Shown here: positions 47,900 to 59,472 of the stretch, in pieces | Layout of the letters: each line of letters starts with the position of its first letter | Position numbering within the stretch: the first letter of the stretch is position 1 | The notes under the pieces: generated by a model | Told to the model about the DNA's origin: nothing | Seen by the model: the letters and a program-made list of their open reading frames with translations, nothing else | Database searches by the model: none | Assembly (NCBI GenBank): GCA_034770075.1 | Contig: CM068380.1 | Coordinates: 86,078,112-86,142,111, forward strand | Direction of reading: 5' to 3' | Length of the DNA stretch: 64,000 nt | Source of the DNA: Aralia elata | Taxonomy: Eukaryota; Streptophyta; Magnoliopsida; Apiales; Araliaceae | Translations under genes and position numbers: made by a program

Positions 47900-48385
47900 T
47901 GAATATGATGCACTTGGTAGCCAAACTTTTATTCAAAAGTAATCATTTTAGTTTTTATGGGTAAAAAAAACTATTTTGAATATGTTGTAGTTACTTATAA
48001 ATAACCTTTTCTAAATAACATTATTTTCAATATGGTGTAGTTGGTAGCAAAACTTTTATATAAAAGTAAACATTTTAGTTTTTATGGGTAAGGTAATCAA
48101 TTCAGTTTTATTGGGTTACCAATTAATTATAACAAATCTATTATAGAATTTTTTTTTAGTACAGTTGGTAATCAAACCTTCATACAAAGGTTACCAAATC
48201 AGTTTTATTGGGTTACCAATTAATTATAAAAAATCTATTATAATATTTTTTTTCCATAGTGCAGTTGGTAGCTAAACATTCATACAGAGGTAACCAATTT
48301 AATTTTATTGAGTTACCAATTAATTATAACAAATCTATTATAAATTTTTTTTTTGTATAGTACAGTTGGTAACTAAACCTTCGTT
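47900..48385. repeat. ~97-bp tandem repeats
   Basis: Three clear copies (starting near 48075, 48170 and 48265) plus older diverged ones upstream share GTTTTATTGGGTTACCAATT, AACAAATCTATTATA and CAGTTGGTAxxxAAACxTTCATA. The array stops at 48385, where different, less AT-rich DNA begins. Confidence 0.8.
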
Positions 48386-48774
48386 GAGGCACGTAGATCC
48401 TGCACCTCCCATCTCTTGAGGCTGCAACTTGGTAATCCCATCTTTCTCGGTTTCGGGTCAATGTTTCCTCTACTGCCTTTTTTTCCCTGGTTCATTCCTA
48501 TGTAGGAAACTTGTGCTAGAGCAGAATTTTTGGTTTCATTGATACTGTTGTAAATTATAAGAAAAGAAAAGTCTTTCATTGCTCCATGAATTACAATGTA
48601 ATCTTTAGGTTCAGTCCGTCTGGTTCCTTAACTGTTTCCGCCATGAACCGACGATTTTAAGTTTCACCTCCTTAACTTAAAGAAAAGGATGAGAAAGTCC
48701 TGGTTTTAATTATTATTTTTTCCTTCATGAAATTACTCAACTCCCAACACTTTTGAGAGCTATATTCTCAAAAC
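48386..48774. other. Gene-like DNA of unknown nature beside the orphan exon
   Basis: Composition is more balanced than the surroundings. A minus-strand open frame (48373-48579) contains SRGNIDPKPRKMGLPSCSLK, which reads like real protein but matches nothing I can name. It may belong to the same duplicated gene fragment as the exon at 48797-49514. Confidence 0.3.
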
Positions 48775-49514
48775 CTATTTTAAGGATGCCAGAAACCTTA
48801 AAGGCCTAGAGCCATCCTCTGGATGAAAATGCAAATTTTCACCATCAGCGCCATTAAAAGGTGGCCTTAAAGAGCGAATAAGTCCACGCCGATCACCAAA
48901 CTTTCTTCTCTCATCACCCCTACCATCACCACCAACCTCATGAAATCTACCAGAACGAATTGGCCCTCCAAAATAATCATCATTAACAGTCCTTTCTCGA
49001 GGATCTAGAGTATCAAATCTCCTAGTACTTCTAGGTAAAACCCGGACAGATGGGCTCCTATTAGAATTAGCAGACCTTGGCTGGCCAAGCCTTCCGGAAT
49101 CCATATCCCTTAAATCATTGGAAGTTCGCACCATATAGGAAGGAGACCCGCGCCTTCTAGCCACTCTTTCTTCAGCGAAACAAGGGCGATCAGGAGATTT
49201 TATCCTCTCCATCCTGTATGTGGTTGGAGATCTGCGGTGAGTTAATTCTGGAAGTCCACTAAAACCATCAGGAGATCTTCTTCGAGGAGATGACCATGGG
49301 CCAGGGGAGCGTGTTCTGGATCTTACAGGGGATTTTGATCTAATTCGAGGAAGACCCCTCCTGTGGACGGTAGAGAAGTTTCTATTTCCTCGGCCAAACT
49401 GGCCATCTAATCCCTGATAGGTAGGCCGAGGACGACTGAAGACGGGATCAATAACATCTTCAGGCAATCCCCTCATGAACTTCCCACCATGCCTAGGTCC
49501 AACCAAGTCAGAAA
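48775..49514 (-). pseudogene. Isolated Arg/Ser-rich coding exon (gene fragment)
   Basis: A minus-strand open frame of ~246 residues has strong protein character. It opens SDLVGPRHGGKFMRGLPEDV and continues with an RS-type stretch RIRSKSPVRSRTRSPGPWSS, a basic middle part and DERRKFGDRRGLIRSLRPPF near the end. There is no ATG at its head. Instead a pyrimidine tract with CTCTCAG (intron 3' end) precedes position 49514, and a possible donor AAG|GTTTCT lies at 48797/48796. The frame then runs on to a stop at 48775. I find no partner exons on either side. From memory it resembles the C-terminal part of large uncharacterised plant nuclear RS-rich proteins, whose own C-termini continue beyond this point. 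So it looks like one exon copied at the DNA level, or the remnant of a lost gene. It could instead be an exon of a gene with very long introns. Confidence 0.6.
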
Positions 49515-49949
49515 CTGAGAGAAAGAAGGAGGATGACGAAAATAAATAGTGGGTGCCATTAAACAGAGAAAAGTAAATATGGTGGTTATAGTTCTCCTTA
49601 ATTTAAGGGATAATGATTTAATAGGTTTATTCTTGTTGCACTCTTTTTGTAATTATTTTGTTAGTACATGTAATTATTTTGTTAGTGCACTATTCTTATA
49701 ATTTTTTACTAATTGTTGTATATTTCTGTAAAGAACCCTAAAAATAAATGAAGCACAAACCAGTAAAAGAACAAGTATTTAACATTTTTGAAATACTAAT
49801 ATATATAAATGATGGTAACGATATTTGTTATGACGTTATTTAGACAAATTTATCTCTGATTGTTTATAAAAATAAAAATAAATTAAAATTAAAAAATAAA
49901 AGTAATACCAACTATTAATAATGACAAAGGAGTTAAAAGATTTAAATTT
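49515..49949. other. Intergenic DNA
   Basis: AT-rich. No upstream exon for the RS-rich fragment is seen here. A short tandem pair TTTTTGTAATTATTTTGTTAGT lies near 49645-49690. Confidence 0.4.
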
Positions 49950-50100
49950 AAACCCCAACAGTTAGCGCAGTGGTTCAAATGACGCCCTAGTATGAGTCGT
50001 AGACCCGAAGATCGAATCCCACTTACAACAATTGTTAGGTCGTTTGTTCTTTTATATATTGTCAGAGATAAATATATTCAAAATAATATTATAATAAACA
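49950..50100 (+). mobile_element. tRNA-derived SINE (head region)
   Basis: A Pol III-type box A (TTAGCGCAGTGGTTCAAAT, about 49961-49979) and box B (AGATCGAATCCCAC, about 50009-50022) lie ~30 bp apart, as in tRNA-derived plant SINEs. The preceding bases are A-rich and the sequence continues into T-rich DNA. It does not fold as a tRNA gene. The 3' end is not defined. Confidence 0.6.
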
Positions 50101-52122
50101 TTTAATATGAATCACTCTTTACATACATTTATATATATATATGTATATATGTACAACAATTGTGTATTACAAAGTACATAATTTTGACCTAAACTTTTAT
50201 TACTTAACAATAATGAAATATCTTCGGCGCAATTTATTTAAAAAAGAAAAAGAAAGAAAAGAAAGTTGAGATATTTTTAATTATATATGAACCGACCATT
50301 TATCTATAAGAGGAGAAAGAATGAAACAAAGAGAGATTAAAGAAAAGAAGAAAAAAATAAAGAAAGAAAGAAGTAGGTCCATTTTTTTTTTGGCGTATGT
50401 TTTTATATTTTTTAAATTGGGGTGTCAAAATTTTGATAGACGCCTATATATGAATAACTTGGAATAGAATATAGATCATAATCCATGTTGGTTGTAGATA
50501 GGGTGCGTACGCTGCTGTTTGGTGTGGGTACAAAGTCTAATTGTAATTAAGTCGTATAATGTGGTTTATATTTTAAAAAAAATTGTAATCGTAATTACTT
50601 AAACTGTTTAATTATTAATGATTTCAGTTATTATTTTGCGGTTACAATTTTTTTTTCTTTAGATTAATATGCTATTCAAATAATGAAAAATATAAATAAG
50701 CAAACAAATAATAAAAAGAATTTAAAATTCAAACCACAACTATTACCCACTATTAATATTGTTACCAATGTATTTATGAAATTATTAGAACTTAGAAGTA
50801 ATATTATGCTATATACAAAAAAATAAGCTATAAATCCTATCCACAAATTTGTTATACATGCATGAGAACAAGTAGAATAAAAATTATATAAACAACTAAA
50901 AAACTAGCAACATGTAAACAATTAATTCATTAATAAATACATTTTATATTATTACATTAATCAGTAATTACATACTAAAGTTTCATCATACATATGTGTG
51001 TACATGTGTGTGTGTATATATATATATCGGTGCTATTTGGTTAATTTAATGTGATTTTTTGCTAGTTCTAAATGTTCGATTTTCTTTGGTGTCAGTTTAT
51101 GAAAATTTTCATTGGTTATGGTTTTTTTTTGCATTTTGGTTATACGATTTTATTCCGCTTTTTTTGATTTTCGATTTTTTTTTACTCCCCCTAGATGTAG
51201 ATCACGTTCCTCGTATATATTTTCGTTGTTTTAAATTATAAGGTAATTATTAATTTTTTAAAATTAATATAAGATATGCTTAAATTTAAAATTGATATAA
51301 ATTCATTTACTTTTTATTATTGTAGTGATAAAAATTGTAAATTACTACTAATTCTAAAATTTATTTCACGTTTTAGCAAATTTTATTGTTTTTAAATTTA
51401 ATAATATTTTTAATTACAATTTTATCACTGACTCATACTTATGAGCGGAGAAAATATGACAAAAGCTAACAGCAAGATTTACAAAAATTAATAATATTCT
51501 TATAATTTAGAACTGATAGGGTATTTATATTATATAAAAATAAAAGTCTTAGCTTGTGTTGATTATTAAGATTTGTATACGACATTTACTATTTACGTAC
51601 ATTTTATAAAAAATATTAGACTCTTAATGTTATCATTAGAAATATTGTCCAAACATGTCATATGCAAATCTAAACATATATCACAAAAATAGTAAAGCTC
51701 TACTTTCTACACCAACATATATATTTTTTGAACATTTATTTTCACATTTCAAGGAAATGTATTTTATTATAAATTATAAATATATTATAATCTTAGAATA
51801 AAATGCAAGTGATAGAATTATGAAGCAATACATTATGGTCAGCTGAAATTTTTTAAGTAATGAGATCAAATGCGATAATTTAGCAATTTATCTAATAAAA
51901 TACAAATGATTTTAAATTTCTCGTTCATCTAATAAATTATCTGAGTCATCCAAAGTTTGACATAAATCTGATTGTTCATTATTTCCTCTTCTTTTTCTCC
52001 AAACCCTATCCCCAATACCTTCTTCTTCTACCTTTTTCCTTCTCTCCAAAAAAAAAATCTTCGTGCCGGAGGCACGGGCTACCGCTAGTATACATATATA
52101 GGGCAATGATCCATAGCATATA
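50101..52122. other. AT-rich intergenic DNA
   Basis: No gene is supported. At 52090-52118 the words TATATAGGGCAATGATCCATAG match the ends of the TA-inserted element at 39.5 kb and a site at 23460-23490. This suggests a relic end of that family. Confidence 0.45.
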
Positions 52123-52378
52123 CTCCCTCCGTCCCAAAGTAACTGTTTAGTTTTGACTTTTTAAAGTCATATTGACTATTTTTAAAACTAATTTTTGTAC
52201 CATTTTTGTCAAAATATAAGTGAAGAGATTATAACCAAAAGAAAGTATATACAATTTACTACTAATACCAATTATAATGTTAAAAAATATATTTATATAT
52301 GCTTAATTATTAATTTTAAAAATAATCAATTTGACTAAAAAAAGTCAAAACTAAACAGTTAATTTGGAACGGAAGGAG
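52123..52378 (-). mobile_element. Stowaway-type MITE, subfamily A, copy 2
   Basis: The termini are CTCCCTCCGTCCCAAAGTAA and TTAATTTGGAACGGAAGGAG, flanked by TA at 52121-52122 and 52379-52380. The inner sequence is the reverse complement of the elements at 20061 and 52808. Confidence 0.9.
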
Positions 52379-52380
52379 TA

Positions 52381-52767
52381 TTTGTTATGGATCAAAAATT
52401 GACAAATATCATCTCTACCTCCCGTTACAATTGGAAACGACTGAGATTAGAAAACTAGAATCGCCGTCTGCTAGAATTTCTAGCAGACGTAATTGAAACA
52501 ATTTTAACAATTATGCTCCTAATTTACAACAAGTCCAACCCAAGTGTTTAATTAGTCCGCTAGAAGACGACTTAATACTTCTTCAATCAGGCAAGCATCA
52601 AACATTCCAAATCAAAATCAAATGCATCCAAATCAATCATTCCAAATCAACATGAAAAAAGGGTAGCATTAGCTTATTAAAAGCCCTTCAAATTGTGATT
52701 CACAGATAATAAAATCCCTTCAGATTTTAGAGTAAGAAAAAAAAATCAATCAATCTTTTTTAAATGT
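52381..52767. other. Intergenic DNA between two MITEs
   Basis: A short inverted pair CTGCTAGAATTTCTAGCAG lies at about 52469-52487. Otherwise nothing is recognised. Confidence 0.45.
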
Positions 52768-53107
52768 ATTTTATTTATCAAACACAAATTACTGTTTTAA
52801 TTAAATATTCCCTCCGTCCCAAATTAATTACATTTTTAGGACTTTTTAAAGTCAAATTGACTATTTTTAAAATTAATAATTAAGCATATATAAATATATT
52901 TTTAAAATTATAAAAATTAAAATTAGTAATAAATTGTATATACTTTTTTTTGGTTATAATATCTTCACCTATATGTTAGCAAAAATAGTAAAAAGATTAG
53001 TTTTAAAAATAGTCAATTTGACTTTAAAAAGTCCTAGAAATACAATTAATTTGGGACGGAGGGAATATTTTATTTATCAAACACAAATTACTGTTTTGAT
53101 TAAATAT
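52767..53107. repeat. 41-bp direct repeat bracketing a MITE
   Basis: TATTTTATTTATCAAACACA plus AATTACTGTTTT[A/G]ATTAAATA occurs immediately left (52767-52807) and right (53066-53107) of the MITE, with one mismatch. This is far longer than the 2-bp TA duplication a Stowaway insertion makes. Confidence 0.9.
52808..53065 (+). mobile_element. Stowaway-type MITE, subfamily A, copy 3
   Basis: The termini are TTCCCTCCGTCCCAAATTAA and TTAATTTGGGACGGAGGGAA, flanked by TA. It is nearly the same sequence as 20061-20315. It is bordered by two copies of a ~41-bp flank sequence (separate entry). Confidence 0.92.
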
Positions 53108-54991
53108 ATTATAATAGTATTGTTTTGATTAAACCTAGTGGAGTAAGTAACAAACTGAATATGGCGGGTGTTAGGTTATTTATTTTTCTTATGACTTGTA
53201 TTAAACTAAACAAATTAAATACTAGTACTATTTAGTAGTATTATCCAATTTCTGCAAAAATTGGGTTCAAGAGAGGCTGCCGCTTTGTTTGGTACCTCCA
53301 TGATTGTCATCTCTCTCTCTCTCTCTCTCTGTCTCTCTCATGCACAGTGGGCACTAAACAATTAACGAAGGAGACCCACATCAACATAATCCCTAACCTC
53401 TCTGTCTCTCGTCGTCGACGACACTTCAATTAATTTATCAAGAAATAGATTGCACTTTAATTGTATGGCACATAATATATAAGCTATAAATTTCTCTCTG
53501 TGAAGGGCTTTATACTTCAGCGCTACCTTTTTTGTTTTTTAAATTAGATTCTGTGTGGTTTTGTATTTCCGGTCGGTTCTGGAGGTCCTGAGGTAGTGAA
53601 ATTTCAACAGAATTGGATTTTTTTTATATATATATGGAAAAGAATGGATTTGGTTCACGACTATTTTCTGCTTATTTATACATAAAGAAGCAGGGAAAAG
53701 ACTCACAAAAGCATGGAGTCTGATTACTAAAAAATTATTGGGGTTTAGAAAAGTGGGTTTTGGCCGGCTTTCACATTTTTGTGTCCCTGGTGATTTCTCT
53801 ACGTAATTTTCTCTGGTTTGTTGTTGAAGGAGAATTGGGGTTGCGTCCAAGTTGTTATCCCTTTTGTTCTGCTTTTCATTATTTCATATCACAGCTGGGT
53901 AAGGCTTTTCTGAATTTTTTATGTATTTCTCTCATTTTTAACGTTACAGAAATATAATTTTTGCTGCTTAGATACTAGATGGCATCTGGCTTCGAGTTTA
54001 AATTAAATTTGTCGGTGGCATTCAGAAGAGTTGTGCTGAAATTATGTTATTAAGATTATAATCTTATTAATCAAAATTTTTAATCTTAAACAAACTTGGG
54101 TGAACTCCTCGTTGGAATTCTTAAAAAAAATATCCATGTCTCAACTAGGACATACATTTTAAGCCTAACCTCTAGTATATGCACAATTTCATGTTTAGTT
54201 CTGTGCCATTTACAAGTGATATTAAGAAGATGAATGCAGTCGGTGTCTTATTACAATATGTTCGGACTTGATGTTGCTCAGTCGGCTTCCAATTTCATAA
54301 AAAATCTGGTCATATTTGATGTATGTCTCTATTGCATGTAGCCTGTTTAGTGGGCGAAGGTAATCTTATTTAAAATGCCTATCTACGTAGTGTCCTTTTG
54401 CATATCATTTAGTACAACACAATCATGTTGAATCTTTAAAGCCTTACCTAACTAGTCAAATCATGGTCCCTTGAAATAGTTATCCACTCAGCTATTCTGA
54501 CTGTTAAATTTATCAGGAGTACATACTATTAGTGTTTATATAGACACGAGAATTGTTTGGATATGAAAATTTGTAATTTCTTTGGCACAACATTTTACCT
54601 CCTGTCTATCCTCCTTTGTTTTAAAGCCATTATGGTTTTTTAGATGTGGTGTTTACATTGTAATAGCTGTGCGGTTCATGTGTTTCTTCTTTTTTCCATC
54701 AACCCTTTCCCTTAGCTCACTAGCATGGGCATAGATTCAATTTGCAAAAGAAGAAGTACTGTTTAAGTGTTTATTATTTGAAAATCAAGCTTTTCAGTTT
54801 GTGGTCAGACGTGGCCCTCTAGTTTGAAAATTATTTATTTTTACATAAAATTAGCATATTCAAAGGTTATTTGGTAAGATACATTGACTGTTATGTATAG
54901 GTATAATTGATAAATCTTTTTGTAAGAAAGATATACTACAAGCTTTTGATTTAATTTATTCACTTGCTGATCTAGGATACTTCTCTTCTGG
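53108..54991 (+). promoter_or_regulatory. Promoter, leader and probable 5' UTR intron of the U-box gene
   Basis: A CT microsatellite (about 53311-53338) and pyrimidine-rich DNA mark the promoter or leader. A donor-like GGGTAAGG near 53897-53904 and an acceptor TGATCTAG at 54968-54975, 17 bp before the start codon, suggest a ~1.07-kb 5' UTR intron. This is inference from splice signals only. Confidence 0.5.
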
Positions 54992-57900
54992 ATGGGTACT
55001 GATGTAGCTGAAGTTGTGGAGACATTGCCACCTCCTCATGCGGTGAAGGTATAGACTATAGACCTACTGTGAAATTTTTAATAAGGTCTTTTCTATTACA
55101 GTTGGCATACACTACTTCCTTCCATATCTGCATCGTTATCTGATATGTCATTTGACTTCCAAGGGACTAATACATAGATGTATATTTATACGTTGACATG
55201 TTTTCTTTATAATCAATAATCTAACAAATGAAGGTTGACATGTAGACGGATGATGAAATCATATGTATATCAGAAGGAGACCGCATAGACCTATTGTGTC
55301 AATATGATGTATATGTGTCCTGTATGGTGTATATATAACCCAGCAGTACAGAAACTACAAACTAAATAAATGTTTTCAAAGGATTCATGAATGGGTATGA
55401 TCATGCCCTCAGTTTAAATATGAAAAGGCAATCTTAATGCCTTAGGATGGCGGATAGATTTAGTTTTCATGTTAAAGGTTAATAAATATGGGTCTAAGTT
55501 TGAAACTTCCATAGTAGTATTCAAGAATTAGTACTTCTTATACAATTATAATATTTCAGGTTACTTTGATGATGCTGCTATTCAGTTTTCATTGTTATTA
55601 CGATTTTTAAGATAAAAGTATCACATATGTTACATTATCAAATGAAAAACTCATAAGTTATAGTTCATTACAGGTGCATAGTCTAATGTGTACAGAACTC
55701 CTGAAATTGGTTGATAGTGTTTCAAAAATATTTCCAGAAATAGAAGCAGCCCGGCCTCGATGCTCGTCAGGAATACAGGCACTTTGCTTGTTAAACAGTG
55801 CATTTGAGAAAACAAAGTTACTAATTCAGTACTGCAGCGAGTCCAGTAAGCTCTACTTGGTAGGTAAACTACAGTCTGACATAAAGGATCCTATGACAAT
55901 ATTCTATTGGTATCATACATGTAATCATCATTGTTCCTTAAAAACTTATATTATAATTATTCACAGATGCGTTCTATTCTTTTAAAAAAAACTGTGTTAA
56001 TGTTCTGCTGACCAAATTTTATGAATTCAGTGAAGCTGCTATTGGTTCATTAAATACTTAGGATAGAGATGGTGACTACATTTGAATAGAATTTTAAAAC
56101 CTCGTTCCCAATAAATAACATGAATAAAGTAGATGCTGCATTTGGTTTGTTTCCTTTACCGAATCATTATAATCATACCATCCTAAAAAGAAGAAAGTAA
56201 ACCCAATAAATAGTGCATTTTCTCAGGTAAGAACGAGGTATTCTGTATGCACAAATGAACTTGTTTTATGTTTTTATAGAGCTGGTGTGATGCTGCTTCC
56301 TTTTATCTGCTTGAAACTAGCTAGGCCTATACCTAGTTCTACTGTTGACAGGACTAACGGATTCTTTTTACTTTTTTACATGAATCTCTTATTTGGTATA
56401 CCCATTACTTTAAATACCACTAGGTTCATCACGATATTGATCTACAATATTTCAGGCAATAACAGGGGATGTAGTACTATCAAGATGTAAAAAAGCAAGG
56501 AGCTCATTGGACCAAAGTTTGAGCCAGATTCAACATATGGTTCCTGTAATGCTGGCTGCTAAGGTTAGCAAAATGCTATGTCCTTTTAAGAATTTCTGTT
56601 CCAATTTCCCTTTTACTTCTTTTCCCGGCCAGAAGTGTAACTGGATGCAGTTAAATATCATAAGAAATACTCCATTGATTGATGTGATCTACATTTCATG
56701 AACAAAAACTCAGTTAAACTGGCACAAAGTATAAATGTCTACCACTTTAGTTACAGTACATGCTAACTCGGTATAGTCTGATTCTTAGTCAATAAACAGT
56801 AGTCTACTCTCTGAAGTAATTTGTAGTGAAATTTATCATAAAATTTCTGCTGAATATTGAAAGCAGATTATGATTTTCTATTCAACACAAAAATTACAAA
56901 CTTTTAACTTGAAAGTTCAGACCTCAAAACTGAAAAATTGTAGCTAAAAAACTTGGAACTTACTTTGCCATCAGATTTAGTATATTTGATGAACCTGTCA
57001 AAAACAAGTATGCATCTGTAGTTCTTCAAACTGTGATTTTGTGTTTTGTTATGGTGAAAATTGAAAATTCCTTACTCCATTAAATTATTGTGCAGTTGTC
57101 AATTGCTTTGAAACCTTAAGCTATTTGCAAATAAGCCAAATATCATGTTTTAATAATCCCCCTCAAGCGCAAACCCCGCTTGCACGTGGAGAAAGAAAAC
57201 AAAATGCATCATAATGGACAAACCAAATAGAGCGCAATTGTACTAACACCATAATGATCGATACAAATCAAAGTTGGAAGACCTGGGTACCTGAACCCAA
57301 GTCCTAACTAAACCACAGTTCTGTTACCATGTCATCAATTGCTATAAAAGCTTAACCTGTTAGAAAATGAGGCCAACAATTAATTTCATGCTTTATCAGT
57401 TATGAGTTGTCATATACTCCCTCTGTTCCTTAATATTAATATAAGATCATTATTGACTTTTTGAAGTCAACTTTAGGATATTTTCAAACTCAAAATTGTC
57501 ATGGATTCCATTAATTTTAGTTAATACAATTATTACTATCGTAAACTATCTAAAAAGTACTACTCATTGTAAGATTTATTGTTTCATAATTTTTATTGAA
57601 TCATCTCAATTTTGAGTTTGAAAAATGTCTCAAATTGACTTTCAAAAGTCAATAATGACTTTATAATTTGGAACAGAGGAAGTACTATCTAATCATCACT
57701 TTAAATATGAAGAAACAATTATCTTACACTTGTTATTCATAAAGTGAACAGTTATTTTATTTTATTTTTTAATTTCAGTTTTCATGTATCTCAGTTTCTT
57801 GGACAAATTAACAGTCTCTGTTTCAGAGATGATGTAAATAATATCTGACTGGTTTTGTTCTCCAGCTTTTGTATAAAAATTATGATGCCTGCATTTCCTG

Positions 57901-59439
57901 TTTTATGATTTTTTTCTCTTTGATTGGTTTTCGTTGTTGAAATACTGTGTCTCTTTATTTGTTTCTGCATGATACATGTATTTACTTGATTTACCACACA
58001 AGGAGAGGGGGTTGAGTCTCAGTAATGTGGTGTAGTTGCTAATTAGTTTTCATTTGCAGATCTCTCGAATAGTTTCTGATTTTAGAAGCGTAATATTTAA
58101 CTTGGACCCGTTAGAAGAAGAGGCTGGGAAGGTTATGAAAACACTACTTCAGCAGTATGCATCTGCAACAGATTCAATTGAAGAATCTGCAATTCAGTCT
58201 ATTCGAATTGCTGCTTTGAGGCTTCATATTACATCCCGAAAGGCTGTCCTGATAGAGAGAAGATCCATCAAGAAGCTGATTGATAAAGTCGGTGATGGTG
58301 CTCCAGAAAAGAAGCAAATATTGTTATTTCTTTTGAATCTGCTGAAGAAGTATGAAAAATCTATTGTGAGAGGGCAAATAGAGAATGCTTGTGTGGAGCG
58401 TGGAGATTCTATTTCTTTTGCAAGCTCTTGCAATCAGTCCATTGAAATAGAATCTTGTACAAAATATGGACCTGATGAGGCTCAAGTTGACATGTTACGT
58501 AGACCAACACCCCCGGAAGAGTTTAGGTGCCCATTATCATCAAGATTGCTTTATGACCCTGTAGTCATAGATTCTGGGCAAACTTTTGAAAGGATGTGGA
58601 TACAAAAGTGGTTCGATGAAGGTAACAATACATGTCCAAAGACTAAAAGGAAGCTGACCCATTTGTCATTGACACCTAATGAAACTATGAAGAACCTAAT
58701 TTCAAAGTGGTGTATGGTATATGGAGTGACCATTCCTGACCCTTTTATGCAGTCCGAAGCAGTTCATCCATGGGAAACTTCCTCTACTTCCGTTGCTAGC
58801 TTGAGCAGTTCAATGTATAATCTTCGTCTTCCGATTGATTTCAGCAATGCATCAATTGGATCTTTAGATACTAGCCAAAACTCAGATGCCTCTAGTGTGA
58901 AGATCACAGATAGCACTGACTATATGTTATTGAAGACAGATGGTGATCCTCACAGATTGCTTACAGGTGCCAATAATCATACCAGAGATGGTGAGTATTT
59001 ACATAAACTTGATACACTTCCTTGGGAATCCCAATGCGTGATGGTTGAAGATGTCAAAAACCTTCTCGAATATGACAATCAAGCTGTCCAATTTGCTTCA
59101 GAGGAGAATTTTGTTGAACCGCTAATCAAATTTTTGAAGGAGGCACTTGATCTTAATGATGCAAAAGCTCAGAGAGCTGGATGTCTATTGTTGTTGGCAT
59201 TCGTAACAAAATGCAGGTAAATTCTTCTTCTCTATTGTTCGGTGCTAGTTCAACAATATCTTAGATGTGACCACCTATGCTTTTATATCAGGGGCATTTA
59301 ATTTTATTTCTAGATGATTACATGTTGGCCATGTGTATTTTCCTTCTGGGTTGAAAACATATGGGCCTTGAATAACTGAAATTGAATTGCTTATGCTGAT
59401 ATTTTCCTTGTAATCCATTTGTTGTCACCTTTATAGGCA

Positions 59440-59472
<33 letters not shown>

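Noticed and set aside
57120..57410. Possible retroelement end (TTCTGTTACCATGTCA resembling a primer-site region) in the U-box intron
   Set aside because: It matches the tRNA-iMet primer complement only partly, and no LTR ends, duplication or second LTR could be found.
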